Assembly (NCBI RefSeq): GCF_004745805.1
Contig: NZ_SRLQ01000014.1
Location: 310,001-374,000 of the forward strand
Length of the DNA stretch: 64,000 nucleotides
Direction: 5' to 3'
From: Mycolicibacterium sp. CH28
Lineage (GTDB): Bacteria; Actinomycetota; Actinomycetes; Mycobacteriales; Mycobacteriaceae
Shown here: positions 16,702 to 25,657 of the stretch, piece by piece
How the letters are laid out: every line of letters begins with the position of its first letter
Position numbering within the stretch: the stretch's first letter is position 1
Notes under the pieces: generated by a model
What the model was told of the DNA's origin: nothing
What the model saw: only the letters and a program-made list of their open reading frames with translations
Databases searched by the model: none
Translations under genes and position numbers: made by a program

Positions 16702-16870
16702 CCTCTCGACCGAACCTGGAAAGCACGTTACCTACCGATGTGCGCGAAGACGTGTCCACCCCGGCGCGCGCGGGGCGCCTGCAGTACCCGTGACGGCTTT
16801 CACAGTGGTTACCGGTAGCCTTTCGCTCCAAGTGCGGGTGAATCGGCCCGTACCGCCGCAGAGGAGAGAT

Positions 16871-17497
16871 ATGGCTGACGAGCCTGCCGTGCCCGAGGAT
16901 GAGGCCGGCACCGCAGTCGACGCCGAAGCAGAAGCTGCCGACTACGCAGACGAGACGGTCGCCGACGACGCACCAGACGACTCACCGACGGAAGAAGCTT
17001 CGAAATCGGAGCGCTCGCACGTGCGGCTGGCGCTGATCGTCGGGGTGGCGGTCGTCGTCGCCCTTGGCGCGCTGACCGGGTGGCTGGGCTACCGGGCCTA
17101 CGAGATCCGCACCGCAGATCAGCTCGACGAGCTGCTGGTCAGCGTCGGTCGCCAGGGCGCGATCAACCTGACCACCATCAACTTCGAGCACGCTGAGGCC
17201 GACGTGCAGCGCATCCTCGACTCGGCTACCGACCAGTTCTACGACGACTTCGCCAAGCGGTCGCAGCCCTTCGTCGAAGTCGTCAAGCAGGCGCAATCCA
17301 AGTCGGTGGGCACCGTCACCGAGGCCGGGCTGGAGTCGGTGACCGGCACCGAGGGGCAGGTGCTGGTCGCGGTCACCGTGCAGACCTCTAATCGTGGTGC
17401 GGCAGAACAACAACCGCGGTCGTGGCGGATGCGGCTGACAGTCAAGAAGACCGGCAACGACGAAGCGAAGGTTTCGAAAGTGGAGTTCGTACCGTGA
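16871..17497 (+). CDS. Mce-associated membrane protein (first of pair)
   Basis: The 208-residue protein has an acidic, Ala/Glu/Asp-rich cytoplasmic N-terminus (1-48), a single membrane helix (about 52-74), and an extracytoplasmic NTF2-like domain as in Mce-associated (Mam/Omam) proteins. These proteins stabilise Mce lipid-import complexes in mycobacteria. GAGGAGAG precedes the ATG. Its TGA overlaps the GTG of the next gene, so the two are translated together. No yrbE or mce genes adjoin, making this an orphan Mam pair. Confidence 0.82.
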   Translation: MADEPAVPEDEAGTAVDAEAEAADYADETVADDAPDDSPTEEASKSERSHVRLALIVGVAVVVALGALTGWLGYRAYEIRTADQLDELLVSVGRQGAINLTTINFEHAEADVQRILDSATDQFYDDFAKRSQPFVEVVKQAQSKSVGTVTEAGLESVTGTEGQVLVAVTVQTSNRGAAEQQPRSWRMRLTVKKTGNDEAKVSKVEFVP

Positions 17498-18096
17498 CGA
17501 CTGACGACAAGCCCGACACCCCCGATCCCGAGGTTGTCGAAACGGAGACCACCGCGGTCGAACTCACCGACAGCGAGCCGGACAACAGCCCGGCCGCGGC
17601 GCCGAAGCGGCGCTTCAGCCTGGCCCGGGCGGTGGCCTTCGGCGTACTGCCGATCCTGGCGTTACTCCTGGCCGCCGGGGCGGGATTCCTGAAGTGGCAG
17701 GACTCCTCGCGCCGGGACGCCGACACCGCCCGCATCGAGTCCGTCCAGGCCGCCAAGGACTCCACCGTCGCCCTGCTGAGCTACAAGCCCGACACCGTCG
17801 AGAAAGATCTCGGCGCCGCTCGCGACCGGCTGACCGGGAGCTTCCTGGACGCCTACACCCAGCTGGTGAACACCGTCGTCATCCCCGGCGCCAAGGAGAA
17901 GAAGATCTCCGCGGTGGCGCAGGTGCCGGCGGCCGCATCGGTGTCGGCCAAGCCCGACCATGCGGTGGTGCTGCTGTTCGTCGACCAGACCGTCGTCGTC
18001 GGCTCCGACGCGCCGACCAACACCGCCTCCAGCGTCCGGGTGACCCTGGAGAAGGTCGGGAGTCGCTGGCTGATCTCCGGTTTCGATCCGATCTAG
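17494..18096 (+). CDS. Mce-associated membrane protein (second of pair)
   Basis: The 200-residue partner of the preceding gene has the same layout: acidic/Pro-rich N-terminus (1-38), Lys-Arg-Arg start of a membrane helix at about 46-67, then a domain with the LLSYKPDTVEKDLGAARDRL helix and the repeat-like VVLLFVDQTVVVGSD strands of Mam proteins. It starts at GTG 17494 by a four-base overlap. The pair probably forms a heteromer in the cell envelope that acts with an Mce system encoded elsewhere. Confidence 0.82.
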   Translation: MTTDDKPDTPDPEVVETETTAVELTDSEPDNSPAAAPKRRFSLARAVAFGVLPILALLLAAGAGFLKWQDSSRRDADTARIESVQAAKDSTVALLSYKPDTVEKDLGAARDRLTGSFLDAYTQLVNTVVIPGAKEKKISAVAQVPAAASVSAKPDHAVVLLFVDQTVVVGSDAPTNTASSVRVTLEKVGSRWLISGFDPI

Positions 18097-18108
18097 CCCG
18101 GGGGGGCC

Positions 18109-19017
18109 ATGACTGAACCACGCTGGCTTGACGTCTCAACGCCGGCAGTCCAGCTTCGCGCGCTCACCTGGGGCCCGGCAGACGGCCCGATCGCCTTGTG
18201 TCTGCACGGTTTTCCCGACACCGCATGGGGCTTTCGCAAGCTGGCGCCGCATCTGGTGGCCGCCGGATACCGCGTCATCGCCCCGTTCATGCGCGGCTAC
18301 GTGCCGTCGTCGATCCCGACCGACGGTAGCTATCACATCGGGGCGCTGATGGACGATGCGCTGCAGGTACGTGCCGCCAGCGAGCCCACCGACCGCGACG
18401 TGGTCATCGGCCACGACTGGGGTGCGATCGCCGCCACCGGGCTGGCCGCCATGCCGGACAGCCCGTTCACCAAGGCAGTCATCATGTCGGTGCCGCCGTC
18501 GGCGGCGCTGCGCGGACCGGGCGGCCCGGTGGCCAACCGGGGTCGTCTGCTGAGGTTGCTGCCCGCTCAGGTTCTGCGCAGCTGGTATATCACCTATTTC
18601 CAGCTGCCGGTCCTGCCGGAACGCTCGTCGTCCTGGATCGTTCCGCTGCTGTGGCGGCACTGGTCACCCGGTTACGACGCGACCGAGGACCTGCGCCGCG
18701 TCGACGCCGCGATCGGTGTCGCGCCACGCTGGCGCGCCGCGTTGGGGCCGTATCGGGCGACCATCCGCAACACCCGCCCGCCGGCCCGTTACACCGAGCT
18801 GCACCGGTGGTGGACCGAACCACCGCGGTTGCCCACCCTGTACCTGCACGGCAACGACGACGGATGCATGACAGCGGAATTCACGCCCTGGGTGTGCGAC
18901 GTGCTGCCAGCCGGAAGTGACGTCGCGATCGTCGAGCACGCTGGGCATTTCCTGCAGCTCGAGCAGCCCGACGCGGTCGGCCGGCGGATCACCGACTTCC
19001 TGGCCGCTACTTCTTGA
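18109..19017 (+). CDS. ephC: epoxide hydrolase (EphC-like)
   Basis: The 302-residue alpha/beta hydrolase has HGFPDT (33-38, oxyanion loop) and GHDWGA, in which the nucleophile is D103 rather than Ser; this Asp is the mark of epoxide hydrolases and haloalkane dehalogenases. The catalytic His is H280 in EHAGHFLQLEQP. The cap domain contains candidate Tyr residues for epoxide activation. It opens epoxides to diols, in mycobacteria probably on lipids or xenobiotics. Position after the bpoB-like gene matches Rv1124. It starts 12 bases after the Mam pair and may be in their transcript. Confidence 0.85.
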   Translation: MTEPRWLDVSTPAVQLRALTWGPADGPIALCLHGFPDTAWGFRKLAPHLVAAGYRVIAPFMRGYVPSSIPTDGSYHIGALMDDALQVRAASEPTDRDVVIGHDWGAIAATGLAAMPDSPFTKAVIMSVPPSAALRGPGGPVANRGRLLRLLPAQVLRSWYITYFQLPVLPERSSSWIVPLLWRHWSPGYDATEDLRRVDAAIGVAPRWRAALGPYRATIRNTRPPARYTELHRWWTEPPRLPTLYLHGNDDGCMTAEFTPWVCDVLPAGSDVAIVEHAGHFLQLEQPDAVGRRITDFLAATS

Positions 19018-19049
19018 GCCCCGGGTGGGTGCGGGCCAGCAGAGCCATG

Positions 19050-20285
19050 ACGGCGGTGGACGCGCAGATGTTGTGGATCTCGGCCACGATTCCCAACGAT
19101 CAGTTCCTGCTGTATGCCTTCGACGGTGCGCTCGGCGACCCCGGCGCGGTCGTCGGCGAGCTGCGCCGCCGGGCTCAGGCCTGCGACGAGCTCCGCCTGC
19201 GGGTGGTCGAGCAGGGCGCGCTGCGCTACCCGCGCTGGCAACGCGGTGCGGTGGGCGATGATCAGTTCGCCGTGCACGGGACTGGTGGACTTGACTGGGC
19301 GGGCTGCCTGGACGAGACGGGCAGACTCACGCACGATCAGCTCGACCTTCACCACATGAGTTGGCGCGCACACATTTTCCCGCGGGTAGCCGGTGTTCCG
19401 GGTGTGGACGGCGCCGGTTCGGTGGTGGTGGTGCAGATCGGCCACGCCCTCGGTGACGGTAACCGCTCGGCCGCGCTGGCCGGTGTGCTGCTGGGGCGTT
19501 CGTGGCCGGTGCCCGTGCCCGCCGGGGCGCGCCGCGGGTTCCTGCCGATACGCGCTGTCGCGGCCGCGCGCGCTCACCGCCGGTTGGTCCGCGACATCGA
19601 GGCCGGGCTCATGCCGCCACCCATGCCGCCGCGCCCGGTGCTCAGCGTCAATCAACGACCCCGTGCCGTCCCGGTGATCCGGACGATCGCGCTGCGCCGT
19701 GACCAGCTGGGTGGGCCGACGGTGACCGTCGCGGCGCTGGCGGTGATCGGCGAGGCGCTGGCGGGCTATCTGGTTCGGCGCGGTGAGGACCCGTCCCGGC
19801 TCGGTGCCGAAGTGCCGATGGCTGGTGCGGATCGCGCGTTGGCGCACAACAATTTTCGCAACGTCGGCATCGGGCTGTATCCCGATCTGGAGCGGCCCGG
19901 CCGGGCGGCGGCCATCGCCGGCGACCTGGCGGTGCAGCGCCGGCGCGGACAGCATCCGGCGATGCGCACGTCGGCGGCCTCCTTCGCGGCGGTGCCGGCG
20001 CCGCTGCTGCGCTGGGGAGTGGGGCAGCTCGACGCCGATGCGCGCTCGGACACCGTCACCGGCAACACCGTGGTGTCGAGTGTGAACCGCGGACCGGCCG
20101 ACCTGTCGGTGGGCGGGTGCCCGGTGGTGCTCACCGCGGGATTTCCCGGGCTGTCCCCGATGATGAGCCTGACCCACGGCGTGCACGGCATCGGCAAGAC
20201 GATCGCGCTGAGCGTGCACGCCGATCCGGGCAACGTCGACGTCGACGACTATCTGGCGGGGTTGCGGGCCGCGCTGGACGTCTGA
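19050..20285 (+). CDS. WS/DGAT-superfamily-like protein (Rv1125-like), degenerate active site
   Basis: The N-terminus MTAVDAQMLWISA resembles the start of wax-ester synthase/diacylglycerol acyltransferases, and the C-terminal half (NFRNVGIGLYPDLERPGRA, VVSSVNRGPADLSVGGCPV, HGIGKTIALSVHADP) fits their C-terminal domain. The active-site motif HHxxxDG appears as IGHALGDG, with only one His, so ordinary acyltransferase activity is uncertain. Length (411 residues) and position fit Rv1125. ATG 19050 is preferred over TTG 19014 because homology begins there. Confidence 0.6.
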   Translation, partial: TAVDAQMLWISATIPNDQFLLYAFDGALGDPGAVVGELRRRAQACDELRLRVVEQGALRYPRWQRGAVGDDQFAVHGTGGLDWAGCLDETGRLTHDQLDLHHMSWRAHIFPRVAGVPGVDGAGSVVVVQIGHALGDGNRSAALAGVLLGRSWPVPVPAGARRGFLPIRAVAAARAHRRLVRDIEAGLMPPPMPPRPVLSVNQRPRAVPVIRTIALRRDQLGGPTVTVAALAVIGEALAGYLVRRGEDPSRLGAEVPMAGADRALAHNNFRNVGIGLYPDLERPGRAAAIAGDLAVQRRRGQHPAMRTSAASFAAVPAPLLRWGVGQLDADARSDTVTGNTVVSSVNRGPADLSVGGCPVVLTAGFPGLSPMMSLTHGVHGIGKTIALSVHADPGNVDVDDYLAGLRAALDV

Positions 20286-20335
20286 AAGTCGGCGGCGGTC
20301 ACGCCCTGATCGGTGCAGTGATCTAGATTATCGAA

Positions 20336-20851
20336 GTGGCTGCATACGATCTCGGACTGTTGATCCTGCGATTGGTACTCGGCCTGACGATGGCCGCCCA
20401 CGGCTACAACAAGTTCTTCGGCGGCGGGCGGATCGCAGGCACTGCGGGCTGGTTCGAGAGCATCGGCATGAAGCCGGGCACCTTCCACGCTCGGGTCGCG
20501 GCGAGCACCGAGATGGCTGCCGGGCTGGGTCTGGCGGCGGGCTTGCTCACTCCGGTGCCGGCCGCCGGCTTCGTGGCCCTGATGGTGGTCGCGGCCTGGA
20601 CCGTGCACCGGCACAACGGCTTCTTCATCGTCAAGGAAGGCTGGGAGTACAACCTGGTGCTGGCCGCCTCGGCCGTCGCGCTGGCCGCGACCGGGGCCGG
20701 GAAGCTGAGCCTGGACTACGCCCTGTTCTCCGGTACCGGGCTCTACGGCCTGCTGCACGGTTGGTGCGGCCTGGCCATCGCGGTGGCGCTCGGCCTGGGC
20801 GGCGGCATCGGCCAGTTGGCGATCTTCTACCGGCCCCCGGCCAAGGCCTGA
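20336..20851 (+). CDS. DoxX-family integral membrane protein
   Basis: The 171-residue protein has four predicted membrane helices (about 5-22, 60-80, 83-105, 112-150) and the DoxX opening LLILRLVLGLTMAAHGYNKFFGGG. DoxX proteins are small quinone-related or oxidative-stress membrane proteins; in mycobacteria one forms a complex with SodA and SseA. The GTG start at 20336 follows TAGATT at 20322-20327 by eight bases, so it may be leaderless. No sod or sse gene adjoins, so a different partner is likely. Confidence 0.82.
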   Translation: MAAYDLGLLILRLVLGLTMAAHGYNKFFGGGRIAGTAGWFESIGMKPGTFHARVAASTEMAAGLGLAAGLLTPVPAAGFVALMVVAAWTVHRHNGFFIVKEGWEYNLVLAASAVALAATGAGKLSLDYALFSGTGLYGLLHGWCGLAIAVALGLGGGIGQLAIFYRPPAKA

Positions 20852-20871
20852 GCTAACCGCGGGGAATTTCT

Positions 20872-20905
20872 TCCGCCAGACTAGAACACGTTCTAGTCTG
20901 GCGGA
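20872..20905. promoter_or_regulatory. KstR-type operator within a 34-bp near-perfect palindrome
   Basis: Two 16-base arms (20872-20887 and 20890-20905) are exact reverse complements around a 2-base centre. The core TAGAACACGTTCTA (20882-20895) matches the KstR consensus TnnAACnnGTTnnA exactly. It ends two bases before the ATG at 20907, where a bound repressor would block transcription start of the DUF3556 gene. KstR represses cholesterol-catabolism genes in mycobacteria. Confidence 0.7.
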
Positions 20906-20906
20906 C

Positions 20907-22643
20907 ATGGGATTTCTGAAGCAGGAAACACCCGTCATCGATTTCGAGACGTGGAGCCGCGGCACGCGTGCGGAGAAGATCAAACCGATGGCGCGGCACT
21001 GGGCCGAGGTGGGCTTCGGGACGCCGGTGGCCCTGCACCTGTTCTACGTCGTGAAGATCCTGCTGTACATCTTCGTCGGCGCGCTGTTCGGTCTGGCGAC
21101 CGCGGGCATCGACGGGCTGACCAACATCGGGTCGTGGTGGTCGGAGCCGATCGTGTTCGAGAAGGCCGTGCTCTACACGATGCTCTTCGAGGTCGTCGGC
21201 CTCGGCTGCGGCTTCGGGCCGCTCAACAACCGATTCTTCCCGCCGATGGGTTCGATCCTATATTGGTTGCGGCCCAAGACAATCCGGCTGCCACCGTGGC
21301 CCAACCGGGTGCCGCTGACCAAGGGGGACACCCGCGGCCCGGTCGATGTCGCGCTCTACGGGGCGCTGATCGTGATGCTGGTGGTCGCGCTGTTCTCCAA
21401 TGGCACTGGGCCCATTCCGGAGCTGGGCACCACGGTGGGGCTACTGCCCACCTGGCAGATCGTCGCGATCCTGGCGCTGCTGGCGCTGGCCGGCCTGCGC
21501 GACAAGGTGATCTTCCTGGCCGCGCGCGGCGAGGTGTACGGCGCCTTCGCGGTTGCGTTCCTATTCGCCGGGGCGGACATCATCGTCGCCGCAAAGCTGG
21601 TGTGCATGGTGATCTGGATCGGCGCGGCGACCTCCAAACTCACCCGGCACTTCCCGTTCGTCATCTCCACGATGATGTCCAACAGCCCGGTGATGCGCCC
21701 GAAGTTCCTCAAGCGGATGTTCTTCGCGCGCTTCCCCGACGACCTCCGGCCCGGGCGGATGTCGCACGTCTTGGCCCATATCAGCACGGCCATCGAGGCG
21801 CTGGTGCCGCTGGCGCTGTTCTTCTCCCACGGCGGCTGGCCGACTGCGGTCGCCGCCTTCGTGATGGTCTGCTTCCACCTGGGGATCCTGTCGGCCATCC
21901 CGATGGGTGTGCCGCTGGAGTGGAACGTCTTCATGATCTTCTCGGTGCTGTCGCTGTTCGTCGCGCACGCCGGAATCGGCATCACCGACATCACGACGCC
22001 GTGGCCGATCGTGCTGTTCCTGGTGCTCGCGGGCACGGTGGCGATCGGAAACATGTTCCCGCGCAAGGTGTCCTTCCTGCCGGGCATGCGCTACTACGCC
22101 GGCAACTGGGACACGACCCTGTGGTGCGTGAAGCCGTCGGCCGAGGCGAAGATCGAGAAGAACCTGGTGTCGATCGCCAACATGCCGGCCGCCCAACTGG
22201 AGAAGTTCTACGGCAGCAAAGAGGCCGCCCAGATCCCGATCTACATGGGGTATGCGTTCCGGGCGTTCAACACCCATGGCAAGGCGCTGTTCACCCTGGC
22301 GCACCGCGCCATGGCTTATGGCAGCGACGACGTCGACGAAGAGGCCTACTCCATCACCGACGGAGAACGCATCTGCAGCATGGCCCTCGGCTGGAACTTC
22401 GGCGACGGGCACATGCATAACGAGCAGCTCATCGCCGCGATGCAGGAGCGCTGCCAGTTCGAACCCGGTGAGGTCAGGGTGGTGTTGCTCGACGCTCAGC
22501 CCCTCCACAAGCAGCGCCAGGACTACCGGCTCGTCGACGCCGCCACCGGCCAGTTTGAGACCGGCTATGTCGCTGTCTGCGACATGGTCGCGCGCCAGCC
22601 CTGGGACGACACCCTGCCGGTGCACGTCACCGGGGGGCGGTAG
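20907..22643 (+). CDS. DUF3556 multi-pass membrane protein, probable KstR-regulon member
   Basis: The 578-residue protein has roughly ten membrane helices in the first 400 residues and a soluble C-terminal domain (about 420-578) with RYYAGNWDTTLWCVKPSAE and WNFGDGHMHNEQLI. It matches the actinobacterial DUF3556 family, which has no established function. The KstR-type operator just before its ATG suggests it is made when steroids or related lipids are available. His and Trp clusters in the soluble part may bind cofactor or lipid. Mass and topology would suit a transporter or a lipid-modifying enzyme; neither is proven. Confidence 0.7.
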   Translation: MGFLKQETPVIDFETWSRGTRAEKIKPMARHWAEVGFGTPVALHLFYVVKILLYIFVGALFGLATAGIDGLTNIGSWWSEPIVFEKAVLYTMLFEVVGLGCGFGPLNNRFFPPMGSILYWLRPKTIRLPPWPNRVPLTKGDTRGPVDVALYGALIVMLVVALFSNGTGPIPELGTTVGLLPTWQIVAILALLALAGLRDKVIFLAARGEVYGAFAVAFLFAGADIIVAAKLVCMVIWIGAATSKLTRHFPFVISTMMSNSPVMRPKFLKRMFFARFPDDLRPGRMSHVLAHISTAIEALVPLALFFSHGGWPTAVAAFVMVCFHLGILSAIPMGVPLEWNVFMIFSVLSLFVAHAGIGITDITTPWPIVLFLVLAGTVAIGNMFPRKVSFLPGMRYYAGNWDTTLWCVKPSAEAKIEKNLVSIANMPAAQLEKFYGSKEAAQIPIYMGYAFRAFNTHGKALFTLAHRAMAYGSDDVDEEAYSITDGERICSMALGWNFGDGHMHNEQLIAAMQERCQFEPGEVRVVLLDAQPLHKQRQDYRLVDAATGQFETGYVAVCDMVARQPWDDTLPVHVTGGR

Positions 22644-22744
22644 GCGACTGACCGAACGGTTGGTTGACCCCGCTGTGGGGTGGTCTGAGGTTCGGTGCTA
22701 AGAATCGAAGACCAGTTAATTCGTCTCACCAAAGGAGAAGGTCG

Positions 22745-23890
22745 ATGGCTGAAGCGGTCATTGTCGAGGCTGTGCGTTCACCAGTCGGCAAGCGCAATGG
22801 CGGACTGTCCGGAGTCCACCCCGCCGAGCTGTCGGCCCAGGTGCTCAACGGCTTGGCCGAGCGGGCCGGCATCGATCCCGAGATCGTCGACGACGTCATC
22901 TGGGGTTGCGTCATGCAGGCCGGGGAACAGGCCCTCGATATTGCCCGCACCGCAGTGCTGACCGCCGGCTGGCCCGAGACCGTCCCCGGGGTGACCGTGG
23001 ACCGCCAGTGCGGCTCCAGCCAGCAGTCCGTGCACTTCGCCGCCGCCGGCGTGGTGGCCGGCCACTACGACGTCGTCGTCGCCGGCGGTGTCGAGTCGAT
23101 GTCGCGCACCCCGATGGGCGCATCGCTGGCCAACGGGGGCAATCCCTACTCGGCCAGCTTCAAGAGCCGCTACGACCGCACGCCCAACCAGGGTGTCGGC
23201 GCGGAGATGATGGCCGAGCGGTGGGGCTTCGACCGGACCGCACTCGATCAGTTCTCCCTCGATTCTCACGAGAAGGCTGCTGCGGCACAGGATGCCGGCG
23301 CCTTCGAGGACCAGATCGTGGGCATCAAGGATGCCGACGGCAACCTCGTGGTCAAGGACGAGGGAATCCGCCGCGGCGGAACCCTCGAGAAGATGGCTGC
23401 CATCAAGCCGGCCTTCAAGGAGGACGGTGTTATCCACGCGGGTAACGCGTCGCAGATCTCCGACGGCTCGGCCGCGCTGCTGTTCATGTCGGCGGAGAAG
23501 GCCAAATCGTTGGGCCTCAAGCCGCTTGCCCGGGTACATACCGCGGTGCTGGCCGGCGCCGACCCGGTGATCATGCTGAGCGCGCCGATCCCGGCCACCC
23601 AGAAGGCACTTCAGCGATCCGGCCTCACCGTCGACGACATCGGCGCCTTCGAGGTCAACGAGGCGTTCGCCCCGGTTCCGCTGGCCTGGCTCAAGGAGAT
23701 CGGCGCCGACGAGAAGAAGCTCAACCCCAACGGCGGTGCGATCGCGCTCGGCCACCCGCTCGGCGGCTCCGGTGCGCGGATCATGACCACGCTGCTGTAC
23801 CACATGCGGGACAACGGGATTCGCTACGGCTTGCAGACGATGTGCGAAGGCGGCGGCCAGGCCAACGCCACGATCCTCGAGCTGCTGTAG
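22745..23890 (+). CDS. acetyl-CoA acetyltransferase / 3-ketoacyl-CoA thiolase
   Basis: The 381-residue thiolase has the acyl-accepting Cys C89 (VDRQCGSSQQ), GGVESMSRTPMG, NEAFAPVPLAW, H337 in GGAIALGHPLGGSG and the second catalytic Cys C367 in TMCEGGGQ. It would release acetyl-CoA from 3-ketoacyl-CoA in beta-oxidation or condense acetyl-CoA in reverse. AAAGGAGAAGG precedes the ATG. Position fits Rv1135A. Its stop TAG shares a base with the next gene's GTG, so the thiolase and hydratase are coupled. Confidence 0.9.
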   Translation: MAEAVIVEAVRSPVGKRNGGLSGVHPAELSAQVLNGLAERAGIDPEIVDDVIWGCVMQAGEQALDIARTAVLTAGWPETVPGVTVDRQCGSSQQSVHFAAAGVVAGHYDVVVAGGVESMSRTPMGASLANGGNPYSASFKSRYDRTPNQGVGAEMMAERWGFDRTALDQFSLDSHEKAAAAQDAGAFEDQIVGIKDADGNLVVKDEGIRRGGTLEKMAAIKPAFKEDGVIHAGNASQISDGSAALLFMSAEKAKSLGLKPLARVHTAVLAGADPVIMLSAPIPATQKALQRSGLTVDDIGAFEVNEAFAPVPLAWLKEIGADEKKLNPNGGAIALGHPLGGSGARIMTTLLYHMRDNGIRYGLQTMCEGGGQANATILELL

Positions 23891-24687
23891 TGACTGACGT
23901 CGAGACCCCCGCCGCTCTCACCGAGCGGCGGGGCAACGTCCTGCTCGTCACCATCAACCGGCCCGATGCCCGCAATGCGGTCAACGGCGCCGTGAGCACC
24001 GCCGTCGGCGACGCGCTTGCGCGCGCCCAGGATGACCCCGACGTCTGGGTCGTGGTGATCACCGGAGCCGGTGACAAGTCGTTCTGCGCGGGAGCGGACC
24101 TCAAGGCGATCTCGCGGCGGGAGAATCTCTTTCATCCGCAGCATCCCGAATGGGGATTCGCCGGCTACGTACGGCACTTCATCGACAAGCCGACCATCGC
24201 GGCGGTGAACGGCACCGCGCTGGGCGGCGGCACCGAGCTGGCGTTGGCCAGTGACCTTGTCGTCGCCGAGCAGAGCGCGAAGTTCGGGCTGCCCGAGGTC
24301 AAGCGCGGTCTGGTCGCCGCGGCCGGCGGGGTGTTCCGCATCGTCGAGCAGCTGCCCCGCAAGGTCGCCATGCAGCTGCTGTTCACCGGCGAGCCGATCA
24401 CCGCGGCCGAGGCACTCACGTGGGGCCTGATCAACGAGGTCGTGCCCGACGGCACGGCGGTCGAGGCCGCGCTGGCTCTGGCGAACCGGATCACCGTCAA
24501 CGCACCGCTGGCCGTGCAGGCCAGCAAGCGCGTCGCGGTCGGTGCCGATGACGGGACCATCACCGCCGACGAGGCCGGCTGGACCCGCACCATGCGCGAG
24601 CTCGGCCCGCTGATGAAATCCGAGGACGCCAAGGAGGGCCCGCTGGCCTTCGCCGAGAAACGCCAGCCGGTCTGGAAGGCGCGCTGA
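23890..24687 (+). CDS. enoyl-CoA hydratase/isomerase family protein
   Basis: The 265-residue crotonase-fold protein has the oxyanion-hole segments FCAGADLKAI and NGTALGGGTELALASD, and the catalytic Glu region GLPEVKRGLV. It would hydrate trans-2-enoyl-CoA or catalyse a related CoA-ester reaction. GTG 23890 overlaps the thiolase stop by one base, so the two beta-oxidation steps are translationally linked. The M. tuberculosis counterpart Rv1136 is, as I recall, much shorter; here the gene is full length. Confidence 0.9.
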   Translation: MTDVETPAALTERRGNVLLVTINRPDARNAVNGAVSTAVGDALARAQDDPDVWVVVITGAGDKSFCAGADLKAISRRENLFHPQHPEWGFAGYVRHFIDKPTIAAVNGTALGGGTELALASDLVVAEQSAKFGLPEVKRGLVAAAGGVFRIVEQLPRKVAMQLLFTGEPITAAEALTWGLINEVVPDGTAVEAALALANRITVNAPLAVQASKRVAVGADDGTITADEAGWTRTMRELGPLMKSEDAKEGPLAFAEKRQPVWKAR

Positions 24688-24712
24688 ACCCGGCCGGGCC
24701 GGGCGCCCGAAA

Positions 24713-25465
24713 CTAGGCGCTCGGCGCGGCGGAGGTCGGCGCGGCGGAGGTTGGCGTCGTCGAGGTGGTTGACGCGCTGGTGGTCGATGTGGGCGTCGTC
24801 GCATTGGGCTGCGGCGCATCGGCCGGGTTGAGCACCGTGTCGATCATGTAGATGTAGGCGGCCCGCGTGGTGTAGCCGCACACCACCTTGACGGTGTCGT
24901 TGATCTTGATGTCGCCGCCCTTGCCGGTCACGTTCACCGTGCTGCCCTGCTGCGTCGGCATCTTGCCGTGCAGGTCGTCGGGGCCGAGGTAGCCGAGCAC
25001 CAGGTGGTAGAAGAGCGTCGACGTCAGCAGCGCGGGGTCGCCCTTCAGCTGGGCCAGCGTTGCCGGATCCAGTTTGGCGAACGCGTCGTTCGTGGGCGCG
25101 AAGACCACGTACGGGCCGCCGTCGATCACGCTGGTGATGTTGACGGCCGGGTTGAGCCCGCCGGAGATCGCCGCGCTGAAGGTGCTCAGGTCCGGGTTGG
25201 CGGCGATGGCCGCAGTCGCCGTCTGGTTGCCCATGCTGGCAAACGAGCCGGGCCCGGAGGGGATCTTGTTCTTGTAGGCGTCGCAGCCCGAGCCCTGCGG
25301 GTCGGGTAGCTGGCTCATGCTCGGCGCGGGGATCTCCGACGTCGTCGGCGCCGCCGAGGTGGTGGTCGTCGTCGGATCGGCGTAGGCCTGCACAGCTGTC
25401 GGGATGGCGACGGCGATCGCGGCGAGGGCTGCTGCAACGCCCAGGGTCTTGGTACGAGTGCTCAC
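24713..25465 (-). CDS. secreted FAS1 (fasciclin) protein, MPT70/MPT83-like
   Basis: The 250-residue protein has a signal peptide (about 1-30, cleavage near AYA-DP), a Thr/Pro-rich stretch, one FAS1 domain (YVVFAPTNDAFAKLDPATL and LFYHLVLGYLGPDDLHG) and a low-complexity Thr/Ser/Ala tail. Two Cys (SGCDAYK, VVCGYT) match the disulfide of MPT70/83. FAS1 domains mediate adhesion or matrix binding. There is no lipobox. GTG 25465 is preferred because AAGGAG precedes it by five bases. Confidence 0.85.
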   Translation of the reverse strand: MSTRTKTLGVAAALAAIAVAIPTAVQAYADPTTTTTSAAPTTSEIPAPSMSQLPDPQGSGCDAYKNKIPSGPGSFASMGNQTATAAIAANPDLSTFSAAISGGLNPAVNITSVIDGGPYVVFAPTNDAFAKLDPATLAQLKGDPALLTSTLFYHLVLGYLGPDDLHGKMPTQQGSTVNVTGKGGDIKINDTVKVVCGYTTRAAYIYMIDTVLNPADAPQPNATTPTSTTSASTTSTTPTSAAPTSAAPSA

Positions 25466-25657
25466 TTCGGCTCCTTGAGTCTTCAGTGGAGTGGGCATAT
25501 CGCGGCTCCCCGGGTGCCGCGACGCCGGACGAATCGTACTTGCAGCAAAGCCTCTGCCTCAAAGCGAGGTCGAAAGGCCAGTTCAGGGGCCTGCATGTCG
25601 GACAGGCCGGTCCGACCCGACGGGGAAGCCGCAGCGCCTCCACCTACGATGACGGCC

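Noticed and set aside
18789..20219. 476-codon minus-strand frame opposite the Rv1125-like gene
   Set aside because: His/Arg-rich shadow without domain or start signals.
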